A DNA stretch of 64,000 nt from Acanthochromis polyacanthus (taxonomy: Eukaryota; Chordata; Actinopteri; Pomacentridae), in contig NC_067124.1 in assembly GCF_021347895.1 (NCBI RefSeq), positions 17,412,521-17,476,520 on the forward strand. The letters run 5' to 3'. Below the pieces are notes generated by a model, which searched no databases, was not told the DNA's origin, and saw only the letters and a list, made by a program, of their open reading frames with translations. The translations under genes and the position numbers were made by a program. This document shows, piece after piece, positions 39,901 through 48,900 of this stretch; positions within the stretch are counted from its first letter, which is position 1; every line of letters begins with the position of its first letter.

Positions 39901-41919
39901 ACTGGGTGGAGCCTCTGGAAACCCGCTGCTGAAGGAGGCAGCGACCTGGTTCTACTCTCTGGATCACAGTCCTTCAGCTGCTGGATACAACCTGTTCTCC
40001 AGAGCACTCAACAACGCCACCAGGTGGGAAACACGGAGAACACGGCTGAAGAACTGGAGTCCAGGAAGATCTGTTACTGTTCAGCGGTTAATGCAAACAT
40101 GACTGGTTTGGAACACAGTCGATATTCATTTAATGTTTATTAATCATCTCTGCGCTGAAATTAGAAGATGATCAATCCATTCATCCGAAAAATGCATCAA
40201 AATTAATGGATTAAAGTCAAATTTATTAGCTTCAAAATACGAACCAACAGGTAAAACTCTCAAGAAAAATAAACCGAAAATTAGGGGAAGAAAAACAGAA
40301 TTATACAAAACCAAAAAGTTCAGAAGAAAGTCCGGTAAATATAGATCAACAAAAGCCAAAAGATTCTGTGTTATGAAGTTAAAATTTTGAGGAAAGAGTA
40401 TAAATATTGCAGGAAAACATCCAATAAAACTACATTTTAAATTTTAAGTAATTTAGAATTCTAATATTTGTTAAGAAAAAGTCTAAATTTTAGGGTAAAA
40501 AAAAATATATATTTTCTTTCTATATTTTTAAACTATATAGAAAAAAGTCAAAGTTCAGTTTAAAATATTAAAAATCAAAAACCTTCAGTTTCAAATCTTT
40601 TCTCTACTCTTCAGCCTATGAAGATAAACATTAATGCACAGTTATTAAAGTAATTATGTCAACGGCTGATGACAGAATTATTATTATTATTATTAAGAAC
40701 TAACAATAAAAAATAGTTTGTTTATCCAGTTCTATCAGTTGGGGTTTCATTTACTTGCTCATGGTGGAAATAAATATCAGAGGAGTTTGAAGTTCAAAGA
40801 CACGAGTTCTGATCCTGTTTTGACATGTTCCTCTTCTTCAGTGGAGCAGGTAAATACAACACCTGCACAGGTGTGTGTCAGCTGTTTGTGTGTTTTATGT
40901 TGCAGAGATCTGTTCATCATCTGTCCAACACTGCAGATGGCCAGTCACTGGGCGAAGAGCAACGCCAACGTCTTCCTGTTCCACCAACCAGACACTAGCG
41001 CTCACAGCAGGTGATCAGGAACAAAATTAGTCACAGTTTAATAAAAAATCAGTCACAGTTTAATAAAAATCAGACATTTCAGCTTCCACTCATAAAAAAC
41101 AGTCCAGGTAGATAAACTCACCTGGTTTCAGGTAAATGTGCCATCAGAACTCTGTTCAAACTAATGTTTGGTCTTTGAGCTGCTGCAGTAACCAATGGAG
41201 AGTGTTTAGGGAACATCTGTAAACTGCAGTTTCTGGTTCTTCTGTGGTTCTGATCCACCATGTCTATGTCTGCAGGACTGATGTGTCGGTTCCTCTGGAC
41301 GTCCAGTTTGTTTTTGGGGCTCCTCATCATCCAGTCAGCTCTCAGCGTTTCAGCTCCTCTGATCGCCGCCTCTCATTGGCCATGATGAGTTACACCTCCA
41401 GCTTCATACGGACCGGGTCAGACAGTAAACCTGGATCAAGTTCTGCACTGGGAGGGTTTCACACAGTGCAGCTGATTTTTTCCTGTTTTCTCTTCAGGAA
41501 CCCGAACCCATCACGTGTGTGGGTGGAATCAGCGCTGCCCCGCTGGCAGCCCGTCCTGTCCTCTGAGGCCCCACCCACCTACCTGGAGCTAAGCCCCGCC
41601 CTCCGGCACCAGGAGGGTCTGAGTCAGAACGCCTGCTCCTTCTGGAGACAGCTGGGAACCAGACTGACCAGTTCAACAGGTGAACGAGTTCTACTGGACC
41701 AGAACATGTCAGCCTTCAGATATCCAGTTTAACACCAGAGTTTCACTGTTTCATTTGGAGCTGATCAATCAGTTCTGCTGATTGATTGATGGATTGATTG
41801 ACTAACAAACTTCTTCTATGACTACAGGAGAGTTGGGGGCAGAGTCTGTCCAGCCTGCTGAGCTCCCATTGGCTGCTCCATCCAGCCAATCACAGACCGA
41901 GAAAGATGCCTACAGTTGA
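14035..41919 (+). CDS. tg: Thyroglobulin, complete gene (48 coding exons, about 2392 aa)
   Basis: Thyroglobulin is the secreted follicular scaffold whose tyrosines are iodinated and coupled to T4/T3. The 48 exons (listed in the block entries) all have AG/GT borders and compatible phases, and total 7179 nt including the stop. Order: signal peptide [16 protein letters not shown]-terminal hormonogenic EYQLD, type-1 repeats, hinge, GCC2-like type-2 repeats, one more type-1 repeat, type-3 repeats, cholinesterase-like domain, C-terminal KDAYS and stop at 41917–41919. Human thyroglobulin is about 2768 residues. The shortfall is mainly one missing type-1 module and a short exon 9. Tyrosines at the N-terminal acceptor, the ELYGTRQ donor region and the C-terminal site are all present. 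No frameshift or internal stop was seen. Introns carry several transposons, and I saw no gene nested in them. Confidence 0.97.
16589..16974. mobile_element. Short element with 14-bp inverted termini in tg intron 3
   Basis: ACCTCCGCCAAGGA at 16589–16602 is repeated exactly inverted at 16961–16974. Between them, on the minus strand, lies a tRNA-like module: the complement of 16693–16709 reads TAGCTCAACTGGTTAGG (A box) and the complement of 16646–16656 reads GGTTCGATTCC (B box). This suggests a tRNA-derived SINE or MITE-like composite. No coding. Confidence 0.65.
18064..18112. repeat. (CTGT)n microsatellite in tg intron 5
   Basis: About ten CTGT units begin just after the exon 5 donor. Another (CTGT)n run lies just before exon 34. 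Confidence 0.9.
18338..18385. repeat. (CA)n microsatellite in tg intron 6
   Basis: About 22 CA dinucleotides start within 10 bp of the exon 6 splice donor. Confidence 0.95.
19731..20233 (+). CDS. tg: tg exon 9: linker between type-1 repeats 4 and 5
   Basis: A 503-nt exon with acceptor CCAG and donor CAG|GTCCGA. It encodes a leucine- and serine-rich linker with the family landmark [12 protein letters not shown] followed by FNFSGSVG. The equivalent mammalian exon is, as I recall, about 1.1 kb, so this linker is roughly half as long. The reading frame continues in phase 0 into exon 10. Confidence 0.93.
20787..21168 (+). CDS. tg: tg exon 10: type-1 repeats 5 and 6
   Basis: A 382-nt exon encodes two complete type-1 modules. 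The first has [17 protein letters not shown] and [15 protein letters not shown]; the second has [17 protein letters not shown] and CFCVDAEGK. It ends in phase 1 on a split cysteine codon at GTCACAT|GTAAGG. Mammalian proteins continue here into a large seventh module; in this gene the next exon is already module 8. Confidence 0.93.
21965..25420 (+). CDS. tg: tg exons 11–16: type-1 repeats 8, 9 and 10
   Basis: Exons: 21965–22195, 23209–23313, 23718–23795, 24684–24787, 25026–25137, 25259–25420. Exon 11 holds [19 protein letters not shown], which aligns with the module 8 insertion of mammals. Exons 12–13 supply the [12 protein letters not shown] and [12 protein letters not shown] halves. Exons 14–15 make the ninth module, with GWCVNPQTG lacking the first cysteine of the usual CWCV, as in mammals. 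Exon 16 is a whole tenth module with [15 protein letters not shown]. Module numbers follow the human scheme. Confidence 0.93.
22574..23105. mobile_element. MITE-like element in tg intron 11
   Basis: A 16-bp terminal inverted repeat CCCTTTAAGCTTCAGT (22574–22589) is matched exactly by its complement at 23090–23105. TTAA precedes the left end, as in piggyBac insertion, but the right flank AACA does not match, so the superfamily is uncertain. The interior has no long open frame. An 18-bp perfect palindrome lies against the right terminus. Confidence 0.7.
25752..28896 (+). CDS. tg: tg exons 17–21: hinge region and type-2 repeats
   Basis: Exons: 25752–25937, 26359–26486, 26604–26754, 27993–28151, 28753–28896. 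Exons 17–20 form the hinge, with [16 protein letters not shown] and the conserved LPDLHDV. The position matching the human internal hormonogenic tyrosine (CSADYADLLQ) reads CSQISSLQ here, so that tyrosine is absent. Exon 21 encodes cysteine-rich type-2 (GCC2/GCC3-like) repeats: [31 protein letters not shown]. Confidence 0.92.
29372..29536 (+). CDS. tg: tg exon 22: type-1 repeat 11
   Basis: A 165-nt exon encodes the isolated type-1 module downstream of the type-2 repeats: [19 protein letters not shown], then [18 protein letters not shown] is degenerate (WRCF), as it is in the mammalian module at this place. Phase 1 at both ends. Confidence 0.9.
29613..35663 (+). CDS. tg: tg exons 23–37: type-3 repeats
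   Basis: Exons: 29613–29717, 29960–30069, 31318–31423, 31530–31730, 32054–32224, 32338–32424, 32510–32581, 32659–32796, 33211–33381, 33838–33952, 34095–34174, 34845–34991, 35071–35136, 35265–35399, 35481–35663. Landmarks in order: [113 protein letters not shown]. Each aligns with the mammalian type-3a/3b series. Exon 23 uses the TTTAG|TTCTCAGG acceptor and exon 37 the GCTTCAG|CCTGTC acceptor; nearby alternatives break the frame. Confidence 0.92.
30242..31073 (+). mobile_element. Non-autonomous Tc1-like transposon in tg intron 24
   Basis: An 832-bp element with terminal inverted repeats of about 240 bp (30242–30484 and 30835–31073) and TA at both flanks (30240–30241, 31074–31075), the Tc1/mariner target. 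The middle encodes about 80 residues of a transposase N-terminal helix-turn-helix, including [20 protein letters not shown] and the AT-hook-like SHRPHVTTP. The catalytic DDE part is gone, so it can move only with outside help. Confidence 0.9.
34205..34403 (-). mobile_element. SINE-like retroposon in tg intron 33
   Basis: Flanked by an exact 15-bp direct repeat AACATCCAGCTTTCT at 34190–34204 and 34404–34418. The minus strand begins with a tRNA-like GGTAGCTCAACAGCTTGAGC and ends in an A-rich tail (the T run after 34204). It begins 30 bp after the exon 33 donor. Confidence 0.75.
34576..34600. repeat. Poly-A run in tg intron 33
   Basis: About 23 A residues in a row, perhaps the tail of an old retroposon. 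Confidence 0.85.
34798..34827. repeat. (CTGT)n microsatellite before tg exon 34
   Basis: Seven CTGT units end about 18 bp before the exon 34 acceptor, within the pyrimidine-rich region. Confidence 0.9.
35740..41919 (+). CDS. tg: tg exons 38–48: cholinesterase-like (ChEL) domain and C-terminal hormonogenic site
   Basis: Exons: 35740–35944, 36185–36272, 37016–37166, 38154–38347, 39383–39547, 39625–39765, 39836–40023, 40906–41010, 41276–41416, 41498–41679, 41828–41919. The alpha/beta-hydrolase fold shows [16 protein letters not shown] and the type-B esterase signature [10 protein letters not shown]. The nucleophile elbow reads GAERGGADI, with Arg where active enzymes have Ser (GESAG), so it is non-catalytic like mammalian ChEL. 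In the family this domain acts as folding chaperone and dimerisation and export signal. [14 protein letters not shown] keeps a tyrosine near a known hormonogenic position, and the end KDAYS resembles the mammalian C-terminal T3 site. Confidence 0.95.
37162..38118 (+). repeat. 20-bp minisatellite of splice-donor-like units in tg intron 40
   Basis: About 47 tandem units of consensus ACACGCTAACTCAGGTAAGC. The array begins at the true exon 40 donor (GCACAG|GTAACC) and runs for about 950 bp. Most units contain a near-consensus 5' splice site (CAG|GTAAGC or CAG|GTAAAC) and CTAAC, which resembles a branch-point sequence. All units are in the transcribed orientation. Confidence 0.95.
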
Positions 41920-42006
41920 ACTGATGACATCACCACATCACCTTAGATGACATCACACAGCTTTGTTTCCCATAATTCACTTTGATTCAAGCAATTTCTA
42001 ATCATC

Positions 42007-42012
42007 AATAAA
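42007..42012 (+). terminator. tg: Polyadenylation signal of tg
   Basis: AATAAA lies 88 bp after the tg stop codon, giving a short 3' UTR. Confidence 0.75.
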
Positions 42013-42895
42013 AGCATCTTAAACTCTGATCGCCTGATACAAACTGACTCCCTGAAGTTTTTAACAGAACACAGACTGATCAATATCTACCTGATCATTA
42101 CATCTGTTGTTCTAACTAATAGCTCTGAACATAAACAGAGTTTAAAGCAGAGCGATTCTCAGAAGGTTTAAACTCCGCGTGAACAACTTTATATTTGTAA
42201 AATGCAGGACAAACTATAAACCAGTATGAGTTTAAAATATATTAATGGATAAAATCAACAAAACTGAACAAACTAAGACTGTGGTTGTGATTATTATTCT
42301 GCTTTTAATATCTGAGTATCTAAATATAAATAACATCTAAAAACTTCTGAAAGATTCAAGATTCAGACTAATCAAAATCACAGATTTAGATCCTTTATTT
42401 CATTCAGCTGGAAATGTTCCCAAAATGTTATCCGAATGTCCAGTCTTTTCCTTTGAAGAGAAAATTTCAGTCAAATGTTGAAAGAACATTTTGAGAATAA
42501 TTTCACTTCAATAGTGTTCTTATAAAGTTAATAATAAAGATGTTCTGACATCAACATTCAGATAACGTTGTCTGGAACACAGTATGTTCAATGATCACAC
42601 AGGAGGAACGTTCTCAAAACAACATTCAAAAGATGTTTTCCAGACGTTATCGAAGCCTCTGATGATTTCCATAGATTGTTCCTGTCATGAAATATTAACA
42701 AAGGTGAAACTTTCAACACATTCTGCATCATTTTTGATTATTTGTTCTTTGGGATCTCGTTTTTTGAATTCTGCTGCTGGTAAAATGTGTCGGCCTGTCG
42801 TGCTGCGAGCACAGGGTGGCACTGTGCTGTAGCTGCAGATCCCAGTGCATGCTGGGAGTGAGCCAGCTCCGCCCCCTCCCACCTGTGTGCAGGTG
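42013..42895. other. Intergenic stretch between tg and the mucin gene
   Basis: About 0.9 kb, AT-rich, with several degenerate AACGTTCT/AGAACATT words that also occur near 20400–20560 and 35980. No gene seen. The end, from about 42840, becomes GC-rich (CCGCCCCCTCCC, GCATGCTGGGA) and is the likely mucin promoter. Confidence 0.5.
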
Positions 42896-42901
42896 TATAA
42901 A
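42896..42901 (+). promoter_or_regulatory. TATA box of the mucin gene
   Basis: TATAAA 78 bp before the start codon, preceded by a GC-box-like CCGCCCCCTCCC. A transcription start near 42925 and a leader of about 50 nt are inferred. Confidence 0.6.
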
Positions 42902-42978
42902 GGAGTCTTTCTCTGGATGGAAACAGACTCCAGCTGCTGCTCACACTGAGATCTTTGTCAGACGATTTCCTGCTGAAG

Positions 42979-45900
42979 ATGGAGAAGCTCCTGGTTCTGT
43001 GTGTGGCTCTGAGCGTCGCCTCAGGTAACAACCAGCTTCACCTGCTCACTTTCTTTAGGTTTGTTCCACTGCAGCAGAAAGATGAACGCCTGAGACACTG
43101 ACAGAATCATCCTTCAGTTTACACATGACTGGAGAGAATGCTGATTGTTTTCATTATTACCTCAACAAACAGAAAAGAGTGAAAGTGAGTCTTTAGGTCT
43201 CATTTAGTCACAGAGATTCTTTTTCCTGTGAATCTTGTTTCAGAAACTCGTTGACTTTATCTGATCACCTGCAGCAGAACAAGATCAGATTCTAACAAAC
43301 TAAAATCTGAAGCTTTGAGCTGCTCGAATGTTCCGTCTTTTCTTTGAGCTTTCAACAAAGGAAACTGAAGATGTCTCAGGGTGGAACACTCTAAGGACGT
43401 TTTATTGACTCAGTTTTCTGTGTTGACCTCACAGACTCAGAGATTAGATCCTGAATGTAAGTCAGATAATTCTGCTTTCAGGTCCATTTGGTTCAGGATT
43501 AATCTGCTGCTTCAGCTGGATCAGACACTTTAATATATTTCAGCACTGAAAGGTTAATGAAGGTTTATTTTCAGTTTTTTGCTGTAAATATAAATGTGCT
43601 TTTTCCTTGACACCCTGAAACAAACATTAGATGTTTATCCACTAACAGAGAACCTGAGCTCTGGTCAACAGGTGAGTTTTGTTCAGCAGGATCACAGTCC
43701 AACACCTACAGCCTCAGATCATGTTTGTGGACAAACTGCTGCTGAGTCAACCACATTTATCTGATTTATTTGCTTTGTAATTGTTTTTCTATTGATATTG
43801 TTCTTGGTCATTTTTCCTTTTTTTGTCATTTTGAAGACATTTAATTTTTTAAGATATTTTTTGGATTATCCTGGATTTTTTTTCAAAAATCTTTTTGATA
43901 CATCTTCATCAGAATGAAGATAGCACATTAAACATATAAAACAGTCTATTTTCTATTATTGTAGTTATTTTCTTCCATTTACTGTTTCTATGTCAGTTAA
44001 AGTTTGAGTCATTTTTAAATGTGTCCATTTTTGGACCCATTTTCAGTGATTTTTGGACACGTAAAGTTATTGTGGATATTGTTTTTGGTCACTTTGGACT
44101 TATTAGAGGAAATAGTTTTTGTCAAATGTGAAGACTTTATAGTTGGTGCGATCTATAGACATACAATTAACACAATAAATAGTCCTTTTCTGTTGTTGTG
44201 TTGTATAAATGCTTTGTGTATGTAAAAGGTCTGCAAACTGGAGTTCCATCCGTCATTCTGGATGGGTTTGGAGCTGCTTTATACAGCTCTAGGTCATTTT
44301 GTACAATCTTTGAGTCCTTATGGAAATACAAGCAACAGAAAAAGTTATTTACAAAAAAGTTAAGCTATTTAATCAACAATTCATAGCTTTATATTTCTAA
44401 ATATTTATCTAATTTAGTAAAAAGCAAAGTTTCTCAAAGTTTTCTTTGAGAGAAAAAGATTTTTTTTTTGAGGAAAATATTTTTTTCTTCTTCTTCCATT
44501 AGTTTCCTCACAAACGACTGTTGTTTCCATAACTACCTCACCTACGACGACCAGTAGGCCTGATGTTTCAGCACAACCTGTATCCATGACGACCATCACA
44601 ACCACCAGGAGTGAAACCAGCAGCTCCACCTCAGACCAGTCAGCTTCCTCTCAACCTCCCAGTAACACCAGTAGCACTACAGCCGCTCCCAGTAACACCA
44701 GTACCCCTTCAGCTACTTCCAGTACCATCACAGTTGCGACCAGTAACACCAGTACTATCACAACTACTCCCAGTAACGCCAGTACCATCGAAGCTACTCC
44801 CAGTAACGCCAGTACCATCGGAGCTACTCCCAGTAACGCCAGTGCCATCACAGCTACTCCCAGTAACGCCAGTGCCATCGGAGCTACTCCCAGTAACGCC
44901 AGTGCCATCACAGCTACTCCCAGTAACGCCAGTACCATCGGAGCTACTCCCAGTAACGCCAATACCATCGGAGCTACTCCCAGTAACGCCAGTACCATCG
45001 GAGCTACTCCCAGTAACGCCAATACCATCGGAGCTACTCCCAGTAACGCCAGTACCATCGGAGCTACTCCCAGTAACGCCAGTGCCATCACAGCTACTCC
45101 CAGTAACGCCAGTACCATCGGAGCTACTCCCAGTAACGCCAATACCATCGGAGCTACTCCCAGTAACGCCAGTGCCATCACAGCTACTCCCAGTAACGCC
45201 AGTGCCATCACAGCTACTCCCAGTAACGCCAGTTCCATTGGAGCTACTCCCAGTAGCGCCAGTATCATCACAGGCACTCCCAGCAACACTGGTAACCCTT
45301 CAGCTTCTTCCAGTAACATCACAGTTGCTACCAGTAACACCAGTACCATCAAAGCTACTCCCAGTAACGCCAGTACCATTACAGCTACTCCCAGTAACAC
45401 CAGTACCATTGCAGCTACTCCCAGTAAGGCCAGTACCCATTCAGTTGCTTCCAGTACCATCACAGTTACTCTCAGTAACACCAGTACCTCTTCAGCTGCT
45501 ACCAGTAACACCAGTATCACCGGAGCAACAACACCGTCTCCAACACACTCTGGGATCCCCGGCAACAACACCACCATCAACACCAGCATGACAAAATCGT
45601 CCTCTGCCACGGCAACAAGCAGTGCTGCTGCTGTGTTGCCCAGCAACCGTGGGGGTGTTCCTGGGTGGGGCATCGCTCTGCTGGTTCTGGCTGCTGTGGT
45701 GGTGCTGCTGGTCCTGCTGATCCTCATCGGTCTGGTGAGTCTCACAAATTCATGTTGTGATTCCTATTTTACTGTTGAAATTGCTGAAGTCGATGCAGCG
45801 TTGACTTTAGCCAACCGCTTAAAACAACTCAAAGAACAAGAAATGAAAAAGTTCTCAGGAATTGTTTTTAATCTGGAAAGTTGTAGTGATTTCCTTCATG

Positions 45901-48900
45901 TCAGCTGATGTCGGCCATGTTTGATGCTAACAGAAACACCTTATCAGTCATGTGACTCAAATGTTGGCTAGGTTAGAACTTTACATAAGCTATTATAATG
46001 TTAGCTATACATCACCTAATGTAGCATTAGCCTCATATCAGCAAATGTAAAGTTAGCATTACATCAATTAATATAATGTTAGCTTAACATAATCTAATGT
46101 ATAGCTTACTTCAGCTTGTAAAATGTTAGCACCAATTCCGCTAGTATAATGCTAGCCCTACATCAGTTAATGTAATGTTAGCTTTCTTCAGCTCGTATAA
46201 TGTTAGCCCCACATCAGCTAATGTAATGTTAGCTTTACATAGGAAAATAGAGCATTTTTCTTACATCATCTAATATAACGTTAATTTCACAGCAGCTAAT
46301 ATATTGTTAGTCTTACATCAGCTAATGTAGCATTTGTTTTACATCATCTAATGTAACATTAGCTTACTTCAGCAAGTATAATGTTAGCCCCACATCAGCT
46401 AATACAATGTTAGCTTTACATCATCTAATGTAACGTTAATTTACTTCAGCTAATATAATGCTAGCCCCACATCAGCTAGTATAATGTCAGCTTTAGATCA
46501 GAAAATATAATGTTTGAGGTCAGCTGATGTGGGCCATATTTGATGCTGTCAGAAACTGCTGATCAGTCATGTGACTTAAATACAACTCAGCCATTAACAG
46601 AAGTTCTTTCCATTACCAGTGAAACTCATTAAGTCTTTACGGGAAGTAAAAAAACACGTATAGGGCTAAAAATAAATAAATAAATAAATAATGATCCCTT
46701 TATTTGTTTTATACAATGATTTAAAATGAGCACAAGAATTCGTTATCAGATCATTGCGTATTGGTTTTTATCTGCTGTGACACTAACAGCCATCAAGTGA
46801 TCAAAATCAGGAAGTGGTTCAAAGACTTTACATCCAAAAACTGTCTTTTTTTTAATTTTTTTTTTTTTTTTACAGTGTACAGTTTATAATTAATCAAAGT
46901 TGAGCAAGAACTGCTGGTAAAATCCAGACTGAACTGTGAGCCTGCTTCCATGTTTTATCTCACACTTCTTTTCCATTCATTAAGTTTCTTTTAATATCTT
47001 CCTCAACAGTTAAACTCCAGATGTTAGATTTATGTTCAGTCACGGAGGAAGAAGCAGCAGAAAGATAAAAAGGAAGCCAGCAGCCCAGAGAGGAACTAAC
47101 ATGAAGAAACACTGAAGCCATTTTGTTCTGCAGTTTATGAGGGACAATCATTTGTAAAACAGGAAACTGAACAGAGCTGCAGCAAATTCAACAGTTTGTT
47201 GCCAAAACAGGACACAAATCAGTGATGCAATTTATGAAGTTCATCTGAAACTGTTATTGAAAAACCTTCAGCAGGAAACCAAAGCAGTCTTTTAATAATT
47301 ATCTGTGTATCACTGAAAACATGCTGGAGGACCCTGTTTAACAGTGACTGTGTGTGTGCAGTTGATCTGGTACTGCTGTAGGGGGCGCTACAACGGCTTC
47401 AGCACCTACGACCACAATACCCACAGAGACGACCTCCCTCTCTACACCACCCACAGCCGCTTTGAGGCCAACGGCAGGCCATACGTAAGTCCAGCATCAC
47501 ACTAATGTTAACATGGGTTTTGTTTTTCACGGCAGAAACCAATTATTGTTGATCAATTAAAGTCTATTACCAATATTAAGAACCAATATTCATTAAAAAT
47601 TGCGTACTAACACCTTGTGACAGCAAGAACCAGTCATTCATAAGTAGACTTCTTCATTCGTGAGGATTAGTGTGATTGATTATGTGCAACAGAAATGAGA
47701 GTGATGACATCAGAGTGTCACATGATGTCAGAACGTTCTCTGTTTACTGACTGATCCATCGATTGAGATCAATATCAGTTCTGTCTGGTGTTATTCTGTT
47801 TTTATTTCTCACTAAGGTTTGGATCTTACAGCTTTATTAGCTATCGCTTTCCAAATTCAGTTTCAGTTTTTCTATGGCTGCCTGCTAACTGAGCTGCTAG
47901 CCGTTAGCATAGCCTTAGCCACTGTGGCAACTGCTAATGTGTTTATTAGTGGCAATGTTTGTGCTTCTAGTTCAATTTCTGCACGGTGTTTTTCTGTCAG
48001 TCAAAGTTAATCTGACTTTAGAAACATATTACGGTGCTCCAGATAGCTTTAGCACCAGGCTAAGCGGCACAGCTAACTCCTCACTGTTAGCATTAGCCTA
48101 GCACCATCAGAAGAATCAGTTCCTGACACCAACAGGTGAATTATTCAGGTGTTTATTAGAACTTCTGATAATGTGCTCATCTGTCTTTCCGTGTAAACAA
48201 CAGCTTTCAGTAATTGGCTGTTACTGTGACATGTCACCAGTCAGATCGTTCTGTGGGCGGGGCTTTGCTGAGAGCACAGAGTGACATCAGACAGACAGCA
48301 GCTGCAGCAGAGCCAAAGAGAACATTTAATATCCATCATTGATACACCACCTAATCCTCATTAGGGTCGCTGGAGCCTATCCCAGCTGACTTAGAGGCGA
48401 AGGCAGGGGACACCCTGGACAGGTCGCCAGTCTGTCGCAGGGCTACATACACAGACAAACAATCACACTCACATTCACACCTATGGGCAATTTTAGAGTT
48501 ATCCATTAACCTCAGCATATTTTTTTGGACTGTGGGAGGAAGCCGGATTACCCGGAGAAAACCCACGCATGCACAGGGAGAACATGTGAACTCCATGCAG
48601 AAAGATCCCAGGCCCAGACCGGGATTTGAACCGGGGATCTTGTTGTCTGTGTAGGTTCTCATTTATCCAGGTCATGGTTATCCAAAGTTGTTTAAATCAA
48701 TCCACTGGACTTTAAGAAAGTTCCTTGAAGACGTTTCACCTCTCATCCCAGAGGCTTCTTCAGTTCTGGTGGTGGTTGGTGTTACCTCAGCTTTTAAACA
48801 GGGATCTTCTTGCTGCAAGGTGAAAGTGCTAACCACTACGACACTGTGCAGCCCAACATTTAATATATTTTATTGAAAATTGCTATTTGAAACAAGAAAA

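Noticed and set aside
44611..45745. Long open frames in alternative frames and on the minus strand over the mucin repeat (326 and 364 codons)
   Set aside because: The 30-bp unit is a multiple of three, so any frame lacking a stop stays open. Only the frame with signal peptide, membrane span and spliced tail is coherent.
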